From an uncultured Lachnospiraceae bacterium (lineage in GTDB: Bacteria; Bacillota; Clostridia; Lachnospirales; Lachnospiraceae), in contig CAMWHJ010000018.1 of assembly GCA_947174015.1 (NCBI GenBank), forward strand, positions 1 through 50,168: a stretch of 50,168 bases of DNA. The letters are read 5' to 3'. Below are positions 43,401 to 50,168 of the stretch, piece by piece. Within the stretch, counting starts at the first letter, position 1; every line of letters begins with the position of its first letter. Both the position numbers and the translations under genes were made by a program. The notes beneath the pieces were generated by a model, which did no database searches, was not told the DNA's origin, and saw nothing but the letters and a program-made list of their open reading frames with translations.

Positions 43401-43487
43401 AATACTATTATTTACCCGCTTCCATTTTTTTAAAATATTTCTGATAATCGGAAGTCTATATATAAATATTTTTAATCTTTTCTTCAC
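40401..43487 (-). CDS. Three-module glycosyltransferase: coiled coil, GT2, two CgeB-like GT-B modules
   Basis: 1,028 residues from GTG 43487; GGAGG lies seven bases upstream, and GTGA overlaps the previous stop. Residues ~1-25 are a basic amphipathic stretch, ~25-95 coiled coil. GT2 domain ~125-390: VSIIILNRNGLENLKILFA, FLNNDTEV, YGYEDVDLCLKLHFYGY. Then two GT-B modules, ~425-740 and ~755-1028, each ending in a Glyco_trans_1_2/CgeB-like unit: NSRVYDALAAGALVITNG and SNRVYDALAAEAFVLSDY, each followed by KHT..R. The two modules look like an internal duplication. It could add several sugars in sequence. The substrate is unknown. Confidence 0.92.
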   Translation of the reverse strand: MKKRLKIFIYRLPIIRNILKKWKRVNNSITSLKKENKKLQTEIKKLKKENKKLAGIASMKRQMSSLHQKNSEQREQLLKTQLFAERNRNIFEKYQRDMEYLLEQAANGVKVQFPDSNHKQAIDILYHKRPLVSIIILNRNGLENLKILFASFQTAKFYDNYEMIIVDNASEDTSKEYIHTFRDTLNITLIENQENMSFSAANNLAACHAKGEYYLFLNNDTEVTDGWLDELLIAAVTKEKAGAVGAKLVYPQIPDNTINKGKSYTIQHRGIAFRDDFREKMYFTQPYNMGNGTGDIVGDENVEARAAVTAAVLLVSKEAFEKIGGYDERYIYGYEDVDLCLKLHFYGYSNYYCPKSLVYHYEFGTQNKDIPKEVRIRRLHNLNVFKGKWQAYLERKMLEDKLSGEHLFTEDNLTVALVVTESIPTTTAGDFFTAMELASSLEKLGYEVKYLNRRGEEDWYDVGLETDVVISLLDAYDITKIKNAKPTLVKIAWARNWFERWCEQPFFEAYDMVFASSETACRYVNEHSSKQAVLFPIATNGDRFFYGGKIPLDEEALEYYKSDYVFTGSYWNVKREIIDYLNPASLPYQCKIFGANWEKIDKLKPYAQGFAVYHEMPKIYQNTKIVIDDANHVTKEFGAVNSRVYDALAAGALVITNGVVGAKETFEGLLPCFETQEEFDQILKYYMEQEEERIALVAKLQKLVLAKHTYDVRAVQLREILQKHNEYKINDKRIDICGAMPDNDTKKLWGDYHYALAMKREFEAQGYEVQVKPYQQWFDRTDAKYNIVLRGTRPFYHKMEKQKNIMWNISHPEDISFDEYNSYDFVYFASDKLTNSIGSQLKVPAKTLLQCTDETVMKYQDKNEKEYELLFVGNSRGIFRESVKYAANTGYNFAIYGSRWENFGEIGRHIKAEYMENAEIGQAYHDACILLNDHWEDMRQEGIVSNRVYDALAAEAFVLSDYMPEIEEIFEGCVLTYKNEEEFQEKVDYYMKHPKERETLAKRGREIVLQKHTFKHRVQVMMEDMEKL

Positions 43488-44776
43488 AATGTTTCCTCCA
43501 AACTGCAATACTCGCCTAATTTTATCTGTAATTCCTCCTGCAGTAATTGAATACACTCATCATTTGCATTCCCGGCATTATTTTTGTAGTACAGTGCCTG
43601 CTGCTGTGTCTCCGGCACCACTGGAGGCAGCACATATTTTCCCGGTACATATACAACAGGAATCCCTGCTTTCAGTTCCACAAATTTCAGCCAAATATCA
43701 TCCTGACAGGGTGCCATTTTCATAAATGTATCTTTATCCCGGTACTGTGTTCCCAGACATTTGGGGGGAAACAGCGTTCCTGCACCATTGGTGGCAAGCA
43801 ATTCCATGGACGGTTCCGATAATTCCCTGCATTCATTCTGCCACCGGCTATAAGGCAGTATATTTCCATGGGCATCCTTTTTCATGCGATGTACCCGCTT
43901 TGCGGAAACGGCATTGGGATACTTTTCATAAGATTCCATAAGAAGTTCAATTAGTTCTTCTTCATAAATCAAATCATCATCTACGGTTATCACAATATCA
44001 TTGGGATACTCCTGTATTGCATAATAATACTTCTTGTGAGGCTTCAGATCCTCTATGCCAATGACAATCTCCAAGCCATAAGCTTTTAACTTCTCTAATT
44101 CTTCTGTGATCTGCCCTTGGCAGGCAGCCTCTAAATACAAGATAATCTTATCCGGTTTCACTGTCTGCAGCAGCAAACTTTGAATGGTATGATGCACTTT
44201 CTTCAAACGTTCTCCATAGCTGGTAAGAGATACGATAATTCTGTGCTCTCTCTTTTTCCCTTCATACAAGGCATACTGCTCTTTATGCAATTCATTCCAT
44301 TCCATAAGTATATATGCGCAATTCTCCTCCATACGCCCTTTCATTGCCTTTATTTGAAGGTCCGTAGATGCATGCTTATTTTTCACACTGTCCCGAAAGC
44401 CATAAAACTCATTTCTATTTTCGGCAATTTTTTCGCAGGAATCCCTGTGCATATTTACAACAAAATCATGCATGTTTTGATTTCTTCTGTCTGACAGTTC
44501 ATGAAGTTCCTCATACTCTCTCTGCAGAATATCTATTTTGTTTTTGCTGTAAATTTCCAGCCTTTCTGATTTCTTTTGTTCCTTTTTGAAAATATTCTCC
44601 AAATGCTTGGTCTGTTCTCTGACATCCATTAGGTTCTTCTGCAATTCTGTATTCTCTTCTTTCAGTCGTTTCAATTCTTCTCCAAGCTTTTTTATCTCTT
44701 TCTTATTCCCTTCTATGGCACGAAAGAAAATATGAAATGGGGGAATTTTCTTTAACATATTTTTTATTTTGCTCAT
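43484..44776 (-). CDS. Coiled-coil glycosyltransferase, GT2-like
   Basis: A 430-residue protein. Residues ~1-22 are an amphipathic stretch (KNMLKKIPPFHIFFRAIEG), ~22-145 coiled coil, and ~175-400 a GT-A-like domain starting RIIVSLTSYGERLKKVHHTI, with IVITVDDDLIYEEEL as the DXD site and APCQDDIWLKFVELKAGIPV. The last third has no obvious family beyond this. The gene stop (TGA) overlaps the GTG start of the next gene, so the products may be made in fixed ratio. The basic amphipathic head plus coiled coil resembles the head of the 1,028-residue protein next to it. Confidence 0.88.
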   Translation of the reverse strand: MSKIKNMLKKIPPFHIFFRAIEGNKKEIKKLGEELKRLKEENTELQKNLMDVREQTKHLENIFKKEQKKSERLEIYSKNKIDILQREYEELHELSDRRNQNMHDFVVNMHRDSCEKIAENRNEFYGFRDSVKNKHASTDLQIKAMKGRMEENCAYILMEWNELHKEQYALYEGKKREHRIIVSLTSYGERLKKVHHTIQSLLLQTVKPDKIILYLEAACQGQITEELEKLKAYGLEIVIGIEDLKPHKKYYYAIQEYPNDIVITVDDDLIYEEELIELLMESYEKYPNAVSAKRVHRMKKDAHGNILPYSRWQNECRELSEPSMELLATNGAGTLFPPKCLGTQYRDKDTFMKMAPCQDDIWLKFVELKAGIPVVYVPGKYVLPPVVPETQQQALYYKNNAGNANDECIQLLQEELQIKLGEYCSLEETL

Positions 44777-44800
44777 TTGATACCTCTTAATGATTCCCTT

Positions 44801-45541
44801 CTACTTTTCATCTGCTCCCATAAACTCCAAATATTCGTATAATACCTCTTGGGTATCTCCATACATTTTGATTTCTCCTTCATGCATCCATATGACCTTG
44901 TCACAGAGCTTACTTAAAGTGCTGATACTATGGGATACAATCACTACGGTTCTATGCTTGTCCCCGATAAGATTCCGCATTTTTTCCTCGCTCTTTTGCT
45001 TAAAACGGGCATCTCCCACACTTAAAACTTCATCCACCAGCATAATATCCGTTTCTAAAATAGAAGTAATGGAAAATGCCAGCTTTGAGTGCATTCCACT
45101 GGAATAATTTTTCACTGGCACGTCAATAAAATCACCAAGTTCTGAAAACTCGATAATCTCCGTCATTTTACTTCTTATCTCCTTTTCATCAAACCCCAGC
45201 AGCATACCCGATAAGAGGATATTCTCCCTGCCGGTAAGAGACGGTTGAAATCCCACACCAATGGCCATCAGAGAGATGGTATGGTCATGGATATCAATAC
45301 TGCCCTCATCCGGTGAAAATATGTTTGCCAATGCCCTTAGCAGGGTAGATTTTCCACTGCCGTTTTTGCCGATAATCCCCACAATTTCTCCCTCTTTAAT
45401 AGAAAAACTGATTCCTTTTACCGCTACAAAATTCCCACGTTCTGATTTTTTTGCCCGCAGAAAATTCTTTTTGATGGAACGGGACTGTAAACTTCTGTAT
45501 ACAATTTTTAAATCTTTTACCGTAATTGCATCTACTCTCAT
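44801..45541 (-). CDS. Second polysaccharide ABC exporter ATPase (no C-terminal domain)
   Basis: A 246-residue ATPase of the TagH/KpsT type. Walker A GKNGSGKST, signature YSSGMHSKLAFSITS, Walker B IMLVDEVLSVGD and switch His VIVSHSI. It ends soon after the nucleotide-binding domain, unlike the 424-residue ATPase of module A, so it lacks a substrate-binding tail. The start ATG follows directly on the permease stop. It would export the module B polymer. Confidence 0.93.
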   Translation of the reverse strand: MRVDAITVKDLKIVYRSLQSRSIKKNFLRAKKSERGNFVAVKGISFSIKEGEIVGIIGKNGSGKSTLLRALANIFSPDEGSIDIHDHTISLMAIGVGFQPSLTGRENILLSGMLLGFDEKEIRSKMTEIIEFSELGDFIDVPVKNYSSGMHSKLAFSITSILETDIMLVDEVLSVGDARFKQKSEEKMRNLIGDKHRTVVIVSHSISTLSKLCDKVIWMHEGEIKMYGDTQEVLYEYLEFMGADEK

Positions 45542-46339
45542 TTATAACACCTTCACATAACTGTTTTCATATTTATAAATCAATTTTACTCCGATGATGG
45601 ACATGAAAATTCCTGCCCCCCCCCAAAAGAGCAACACCCATAGATTCACACCTTTTCCATACAGCAGAACATTTCTCATAGATTGAATAATAAAACTGAT
45701 GGGATTACCATATATCAGAATATACACCAGAACCCCTCCCATTGCATCACCCATCCTGTCTTCTATGGAATAGAAAATGCCAGTCATATAGAAGAGCAGT
45801 TTCAAAGCCACATCAATCACATTTGATAAATCTTCCACAAAGACACCATAATGCATGAAGATAGCACACATTCCAAAAGTCAGCAGGAATAAATCCAACA
45901 TCAGCGGTATCATATATAATATATTCCAACTCAAAGGCACACGCCAGCACAACATCATAATCAGCACAATGCCAAAGGATATCATCATCTTAAATCCATT
46001 GACCATCATTCGTATAAATAAGAGAGTCAGCTTGGGCAAATATACCTTTGACACAATTCCCTTATTCCTTTTTAATAATTTCAGACTTGCTTTCAGCAAA
46101 CCAGACCAAAAATTCCAAAGCGTTAAGCCCAAAAAGATATAAATGGGGAAGTAAGGCAGGGTAGATTTAATTGCAAACACTGCAATAAATAAATACACTA
46201 ACATCTGAAGTATGGGATCTAATACCCACCAGATCCAATTTAGATGAGAATTGGCAACTTCCGACTTTAACTCGGATTTCGCCGCATATTTTGTATATTT
46301 CCAATACTTTTTGGTATCAAAAATCAATTTTTCCAACAT
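45542..46339 (-). CDS. Second polysaccharide ABC exporter permease
   Basis: A 265-residue ABC-2 permease with about six hydrophobic segments, starting with a hydrophilic N-terminal stretch (LIFDTKKYWKYTKYAAKSEL), then HLNWIWWVLDPILQMLVYLF. It partners with the ATPase that begins at the next base. Sequence differs clearly from the module A permease. Confidence 0.94.
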   Translation of the reverse strand: MLEKLIFDTKKYWKYTKYAAKSELKSEVANSHLNWIWWVLDPILQMLVYLFIAVFAIKSTLPYFPIYIFLGLTLWNFWSGLLKASLKLLKRNKGIVSKVYLPKLTLLFIRMMVNGFKMMISFGIVLIMMLCWRVPLSWNILYMIPLMLDLFLLTFGMCAIFMHYGVFVEDLSNVIDVALKLLFYMTGIFYSIEDRMGDAMGGVLVYILIYGNPISFIIQSMRNVLLYGKGVNLWVLLFWGGAGIFMSIIGVKLIYKYENSYVKVL

Positions 46340-46415
46340 AAATTGTATTCCAACTTTCCTTTTAATATATAAGACAGTAACAACTTATCATATTTCTTAT
46401 GAAAACGCAAGCATG

Positions 46416-47399
46416 TTAATTTTTTGTATCTGCATCCTGTTCTCTGTCGTCTGTTCGTTCACTGATAATATAACGGGGTCTTCTCTTTGTTTCCATATAG
46501 ATTCTGCCCACATATTCACCAATTACTCCTGTACATATTAATTGAACACCACTGAGAAAACACAAGATGCTGACTGTACTGCTCCACCCACTGACGGTTT
46601 TTCCCTGAAGGAAAACCACCACCGACCAGATCACGCCCAGAAAGCTAATTCCTGCCACCAAAAGCCCCAAGCCCATAATCAGGCGTATTGGCTTAATACT
46701 TAAGCTGGTAATGCCATCAAATGCCAGTGCCATCATTTTTTTTAAGGGATAATGGCTTTTTCCTGCAATCCTTTCCTGTCTCTCATAATATACAATATCA
46801 CTTTGAAAGCCTACCAGAGGAATTAAACCACGCAAAAACAAATTAACTTCTTTGAAATTTTCAAATTCATTCAATACCCTGCCGGATATCAAGCGGTAAT
46901 CTGCATGGTTAAAAACGGTTTCCACTCCCATAAAATCTAAAAGATGATAAAAGCTTTCTGCTGTAAAACGTTTAAAAAAAGTATCTCTAGCTCTGGAACT
47001 TCTCACTCCATAAACAATCTCATTGCCGCCAAGATAAGACTCCACCATGTCATCCATCACACGGATATCATCCTGCCCGTCACAATCAATGGAAATGGTG
47101 ATATCATAATCAGCCTTTGCCTCCATTAAACCTGCCAAAACTGCATTCTGATGTCCTCTGTTTCTGCTTTGCCGAATTCCGAAATAGTGAAAATTCTCCT
47201 GAGACAGTTTCTTGATAATCTTCCATGTATCATCACTGCTTCCATCGTCCACAAACATAATTCTGCTCTTATCACTGATTTTCTTTTTCTCTATTAAATG
47301 CTTTATCTCCTCCAAAAACAAAGGGGCCGTAATTGGCAGCACAGACTCCTCATTATAACATGGAATTACAAGACATAAACAAGGCAATTTAACACTCAT
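46416..47399 (-). CDS. Second GtrB-like glycosyltransferase
   Basis: A 327-residue GT2 enzyme with CLVIPCYNEESVLPITAPLF, FVDDGSSDDTW, QSRNRGHQNAVLAGLMEA, ISIDCDGQDD, and two C-terminal membrane segments (IRLIMGLGLLVAGISFLGVI and a second near residue 270). Like the enzyme at 37136, it probably makes polyprenyl-phosphate-linked sugar. It lies just before the second ABC exporter in operon order. The ribosome binding site is GGGGGAAAAAG. Confidence 0.93.
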   Translation of the reverse strand: MSVKLPCLCLVIPCYNEESVLPITAPLFLEEIKHLIEKKKISDKSRIMFVDDGSSDDTWKIIKKLSQENFHYFGIRQSRNRGHQNAVLAGLMEAKADYDITISIDCDGQDDIRVMDDMVESYLGGNEIVYGVRSSRARDTFFKRFTAESFYHLLDFMGVETVFNHADYRLISGRVLNEFENFKEVNLFLRGLIPLVGFQSDIVYYERQERIAGKSHYPLKKMMALAFDGITSLSIKPIRLIMGLGLLVAGISFLGVIWSVVVFLQGKTVSGWSSTVSILCFLSGVQLICTGVIGEYVGRIYMETKRRPRYIISERTDDREQDADTKN

Positions 47400-47436
47400 T
47401 TCTTTTTCCCCCCTCTATACAACCAAACATACAATA

Positions 47437-49974
47437 TCACCTTTTCCCATATTTAATCAGCAGTAACTGCACATAATTAATAGTTTTATAAAGCTTTCTT
47501 TTTGCCTTGGCAATGGAAATGCCATAGGCTTGACTGTACTCCTCCAAAAGAGCATGGTAAGCTGCCTTGCTTACGTCTTTGGATAATTCATATAGTTCCA
47601 CTAATTTCTTAATTATTTGTGCTTTTTCCAGATAATAAGTTTCATCCACAGGTGAAATTTTTTCCCCGGGTTTTGTATAACAAATGGCATCCGACTGATA
47701 TACAATATAGTTTCTTTCCAGCATCTCTACACAAACATCCCATTGAAGATTCGAATCATATTGATTCTTTTTCCATGGTTCTTCCTCAAACACAACCATA
47801 CTTTTACGCAGTAAGACAACAGAAAAGTTTAAAAATGGATTTCCCGAAAACATATTGCATGATATCTCTGTAATCCCCTTTCGGTGATAGGAATCCTCCT
47901 TCGATTCCTGGGAAGCATTGAGGAATACACTTTTCCCATACACAATGGCTACTCTTTTATCTTCAAAGGAAGGGAGCAATTTTTTTAAATAATCAAATTC
48001 AAACACCGGATTGTGTTCCAGAAACCAAAGGATCTCACCTTTGGCATTCATGGATTCCTTCATATTTTTCGGAAGCCACTTATCTGGTTCTTCTAATTGC
48101 ATAACCTCTGTGTTTGTCTTATAATATCCTTTATAAAACTCTATGATCTCCTTTTCCTCTTCCTTCAGTTCCCGAAAACAGATACGCACCTGTATTTTTT
48201 TGTAAGACTGACGGTAAATGGATTGAAGGCATTGCTGTAGGTTATCTTCCCCCTGCCTGATCCGCAAAAAGATTGTCACCAAGGGCTGTTCCTGTGTGGT
48301 TTCCACCCTATCCTTCTGAAAGAAAACATCCAAATATTTTTCCACCAAAGCCCATCTTTCACTCTGTCCCTTTGCCTCTGCCATAACCCCAATGGGATGA
48401 AATTTATCCTCCTGATACATGTCCAGTTCTTTAAAATAGTGACAATGTTCCTCCTGAGAATACGTCCACTGTTTCACACAAGGTGCAATGATATCCATGG
48501 CATTTTTAAATCTGTTTTCGAAAATAGTATGATACATGTTGTGAATGGATGCCACATGGAAGAAAGAAATTTTCTGTCTGGGATCCGATACAATCTGGGA
48601 AAATATTTTCTCACAATCTAAATGGTGGGTATTCACCACTTCTATTTCAAACAACTTTAGATACTTGACAATAATATCCTTATCATCTGTTTTTAAGACA
48701 TAGATATTCTCATTTAATAAATTTCTCACTTCTTCCAATTCCGTTTTGTATCCCAGAGTATGCACCAGCACCGAATATCCCAGCGAATAAAGTTCATTTG
48801 CCAAAGAAATGGGGGTGATTTCTCCTTCTCCATCTGAAAAATCCACAAAGGAAATCATCACCGCTGGTAATTTACGGACTGCCCCTGTGGAATTACATAT
48901 AACACCTTTGCCGTTTACAGGCTTCGCTTCCACATACTGTACCTTCTCGATCTGTCTGCCTTCCTGTTTTCCACTGCGCATATAATGCAGCAATGGATTG
49001 ATACTTACTCCATTCACATCACTGTTAATTCTCAGATATCCATTGGTAGAAAATTCCATGGAGGGATTATAGCCCAGTTTCCAACCCCATACCAGATAGT
49101 GATACTTTGCATCTGTGCCCTCTGGGATTTCATATGTTTTATGATACCATTCCTCATCAAAATACTGGGAATCACTAATATACTTTCTCTCATCTGTCTC
49201 TATTTGCCGTCCCTCGTTTTTCCCTGTATTTAAATAATGGATCAGAGGATTTTTTCCGGCAGCTGCCACATCTGGGTTTTGACGCAGATACTCACCTGTA
49301 ACAAACAAGGGAGATGGATTATAGTCCTGTTTCCACCCTTCCAACATATAATGGAGTTTTGCATCCACACTCTCTTCTATGTGATAGGTTTTTCGATACC
49401 ATTCCTCGTTAAAAAATTCGGAATGTTCCAGCAATTCTCTGCCATTGGTCTCTATCCGTCTTCCTTCCTGTTTCCCAGATAACAAATAATGTGCCAGTGG
49501 ATTTCTTTTTGCCTGTCTCACATCATGATTGGCATTGAGGTATTCTTCGGTGCAAAAGTTCTTAGAGGGATTATAGCCCAGCTTCCAACCCTTTTGCAGA
49601 TAATGCACCAAAGCATCTTCTCCCTCTGGAATATGATAAGTTTTAATATACCAAGCCCGGTCAAAGAGACTGCTTTCATCTACAATTCTATATGTTTCCG
49701 TAGTCAGCTTCAGCCCTTTTGCCTTTCCTGTCTTCAAATAATGCAGCAATGGATTAATTTGTCTCTCCTGTACCCTTGGATTCTGCAGCAAGTATTCTAT
49801 TGTAATAAAATCCGGAGAGGGATTATACCCTTTTCTCCATCCCTCTTCATGATAATGTTTGATGGCATCTCTATGAAATGGAACACCATATACCTTATGA
49901 TACCAATTTCCTGCAAACAAGCCACTTCGTTCTATCAAATCTATATCTGCCTGTCTCATCTTTACATCTGACAT
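47437..49974 (-). CDS. Glycosyltransferase with four N-terminal EGR-type repeats
   Basis: 845 residues from ATG 49974, preceded by GGAGAG; a GTG at 49989 is less well placed. Residues ~10-345 hold four complete ~80-residue repeats (part of a fifth) of the form WY.KTY.I..G.DA..HYL..GW..GYNPS..F.T.EYL..N.DV....NPL.HYL..GK.EGR.IE. A middle part (~360-560) looks like a GT-B N-lobe (PAVMISFVDFSDGEGEITPI, VVNTHHLD), and ~570-760 a GT2-like domain (LVTIFLRIRQGEDNLQQCLQ, EILWFLEHNPVF), though metal-site residues are weak. The repeats may bind glycan or protein partners. It is the first gene of module B. Confidence 0.85.
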   Translation of the reverse strand: MSDVKMRQADIDLIERSGLFAGNWYHKVYGVPFHRDAIKHYHEEGWRKGYNPSPDFITIEYLLQNPRVQERQINPLLHYLKTGKAKGLKLTTETYRIVDESSLFDRAWYIKTYHIPEGEDALVHYLQKGWKLGYNPSKNFCTEEYLNANHDVRQAKRNPLAHYLLSGKQEGRRIETNGRELLEHSEFFNEEWYRKTYHIEESVDAKLHYMLEGWKQDYNPSPLFVTGEYLRQNPDVAAAGKNPLIHYLNTGKNEGRQIETDERKYISDSQYFDEEWYHKTYEIPEGTDAKYHYLVWGWKLGYNPSMEFSTNGYLRINSDVNGVSINPLLHYMRSGKQEGRQIEKVQYVEAKPVNGKGVICNSTGAVRKLPAVMISFVDFSDGEGEITPISLANELYSLGYSVLVHTLGYKTELEEVRNLLNENIYVLKTDDKDIIVKYLKLFEIEVVNTHHLDCEKIFSQIVSDPRQKISFFHVASIHNMYHTIFENRFKNAMDIIAPCVKQWTYSQEEHCHYFKELDMYQEDKFHPIGVMAEAKGQSERWALVEKYLDVFFQKDRVETTQEQPLVTIFLRIRQGEDNLQQCLQSIYRQSYKKIQVRICFRELKEEEKEIIEFYKGYYKTNTEVMQLEEPDKWLPKNMKESMNAKGEILWFLEHNPVFEFDYLKKLLPSFEDKRVAIVYGKSVFLNASQESKEDSYHRKGITEISCNMFSGNPFLNFSVVLLRKSMVVFEEEPWKKNQYDSNLQWDVCVEMLERNYIVYQSDAICYTKPGEKISPVDETYYLEKAQIIKKLVELYELSKDVSKAAYHALLEEYSQAYGISIAKAKRKLYKTINYVQLLLIKYGKR

Positions 49975-50009
49975 CTGTTTTCTCTCCACTATCTATATTA
50001 TACCTAATA

Positions 50010-50037
50010 ATTATAACCAATTTATATGCAATGTCAA
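50010..50037 (-). promoter_or_regulatory. Promoter of module B
   Basis: On the minus strand TTGACA (50032-50037) and TATAAT (50010-50015) with a 16-base spacer; a second TATAAT sits at 49997-50002. It is a near-consensus housekeeping promoter, ~35 bases before the first start codon. Confidence 0.8.
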
Positions 50038-50117
50038 TTTTCTTATTGCTGCACCAGACAGCACGAACTAAGAAAGAATCCATGAAATTTCCACACAAAA
50101 CAATTAAAATATTTTTT

Positions 50118-50168
50118 GTAACTATTCAGTACCTTCATAGTTACAAGCAAAGAACCATGCAAAATTGC
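50118..50168 (+). repeat. Modular hairpin repeat (family 1), left-end fragment
   Basis: It begins GTAACTATTCAGTACCTTC with the left hairpin, then GCAAAGAACCAT, and is cut by the window edge. It matches the 11752 copy. It lies upstream of the module B promoter, so the locus is bracketed by same-orientation copies. Confidence 0.88.

Noticed and set aside
49237-49971. Several plus-strand frames opposite the EGR repeats that look similar to each other.
   Set aside because: Their similarity only mirrors the tandem repeats of the real gene on the minus strand.

Overview
The window looks like chromosomal DNA from a low-GC Gram-positive anaerobe of the Clostridia, most likely a Lachnospiraceae-type gut bacterium. 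This is an inference from gene content (BspA-type leucine-rich repeats, an aldo/keto reductase with ferredoxin-type cysteines, a DUF5722-type protein, GBS_Bsp-like repeats on a GH25 lysozyme), the AT-rich base composition and strong AGGAGG-type ribosome binding sites. I see no rRNA, tRNA, CRISPR array, transposase or phage gene.

Layout. 1-11.7 kb is mixed: a 1.1-kb-residue-class leucine-rich-repeat protein, a Dus/aldo-keto reductase pair, a small orphan gene facing an XRE repressor, an unusual GNAT-MaoC fusion, and an ECF sigma / anti-sigma / beta-lactamase-fold hydrolase operon. From 11.9 to 50.0 kb almost everything is one cell-surface polysaccharide locus, nearly all on the minus strand. 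Module A (11944-24281) runs rfbB, rfbA, rfbC, an ABC exporter whose ATPase has a Wzt-like C-terminal domain, a methyltransferase-kinase resembling the WbdD chain terminator, then three glycosyltransferases, with a terminator at 11712-11750. A middle block holds two secreted enzymes (DUF5722 and GH25) and a membrane GT-C-like protein split by one in-frame amber codon; a divergent WbaP-type initiating sugar transferase is the only plus-strand gene of the locus. Module B (32936-49974) starts from a good promoter at 50010-50037 and holds a repeat-bearing glycosyltransferase, a GtrB-like transferase, a second ABC exporter without a carbohydrate-binding tail, a coiled-coil glycosyltransferase, a three-module glycosyltransferase, an acyltransferase, a TagB/TagF-type polyol-phosphate transferase, a second GtrB-like transferase, another GT2, GtrA, and CDP-glucose synthesis genes.

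How it may work together (inference). WbaP-type chemistry primes a polyprenyl carrier. The glycosyltransferases of each module assemble chains from dTDP- and CDP-activated 6-deoxysugars, the WbdD-like protein may cap module A chains, and each ABC exporter moves its own polymer. GtrA/GtrB proteins, the acyltransferase and the GT-C-like protein would decorate it outside the membrane, and the secreted hydrolases would trim glycan or wall. Four module A proteins share a short I-x-x-S-x-x-Y/W-K/R motif next to coiled coil, which could be a common tether.

A family of small palindromic intergenic repeats, all in one orientation, recurs through the window and is present at both edges; a second hairpin repeat occurs twice inside the locus.
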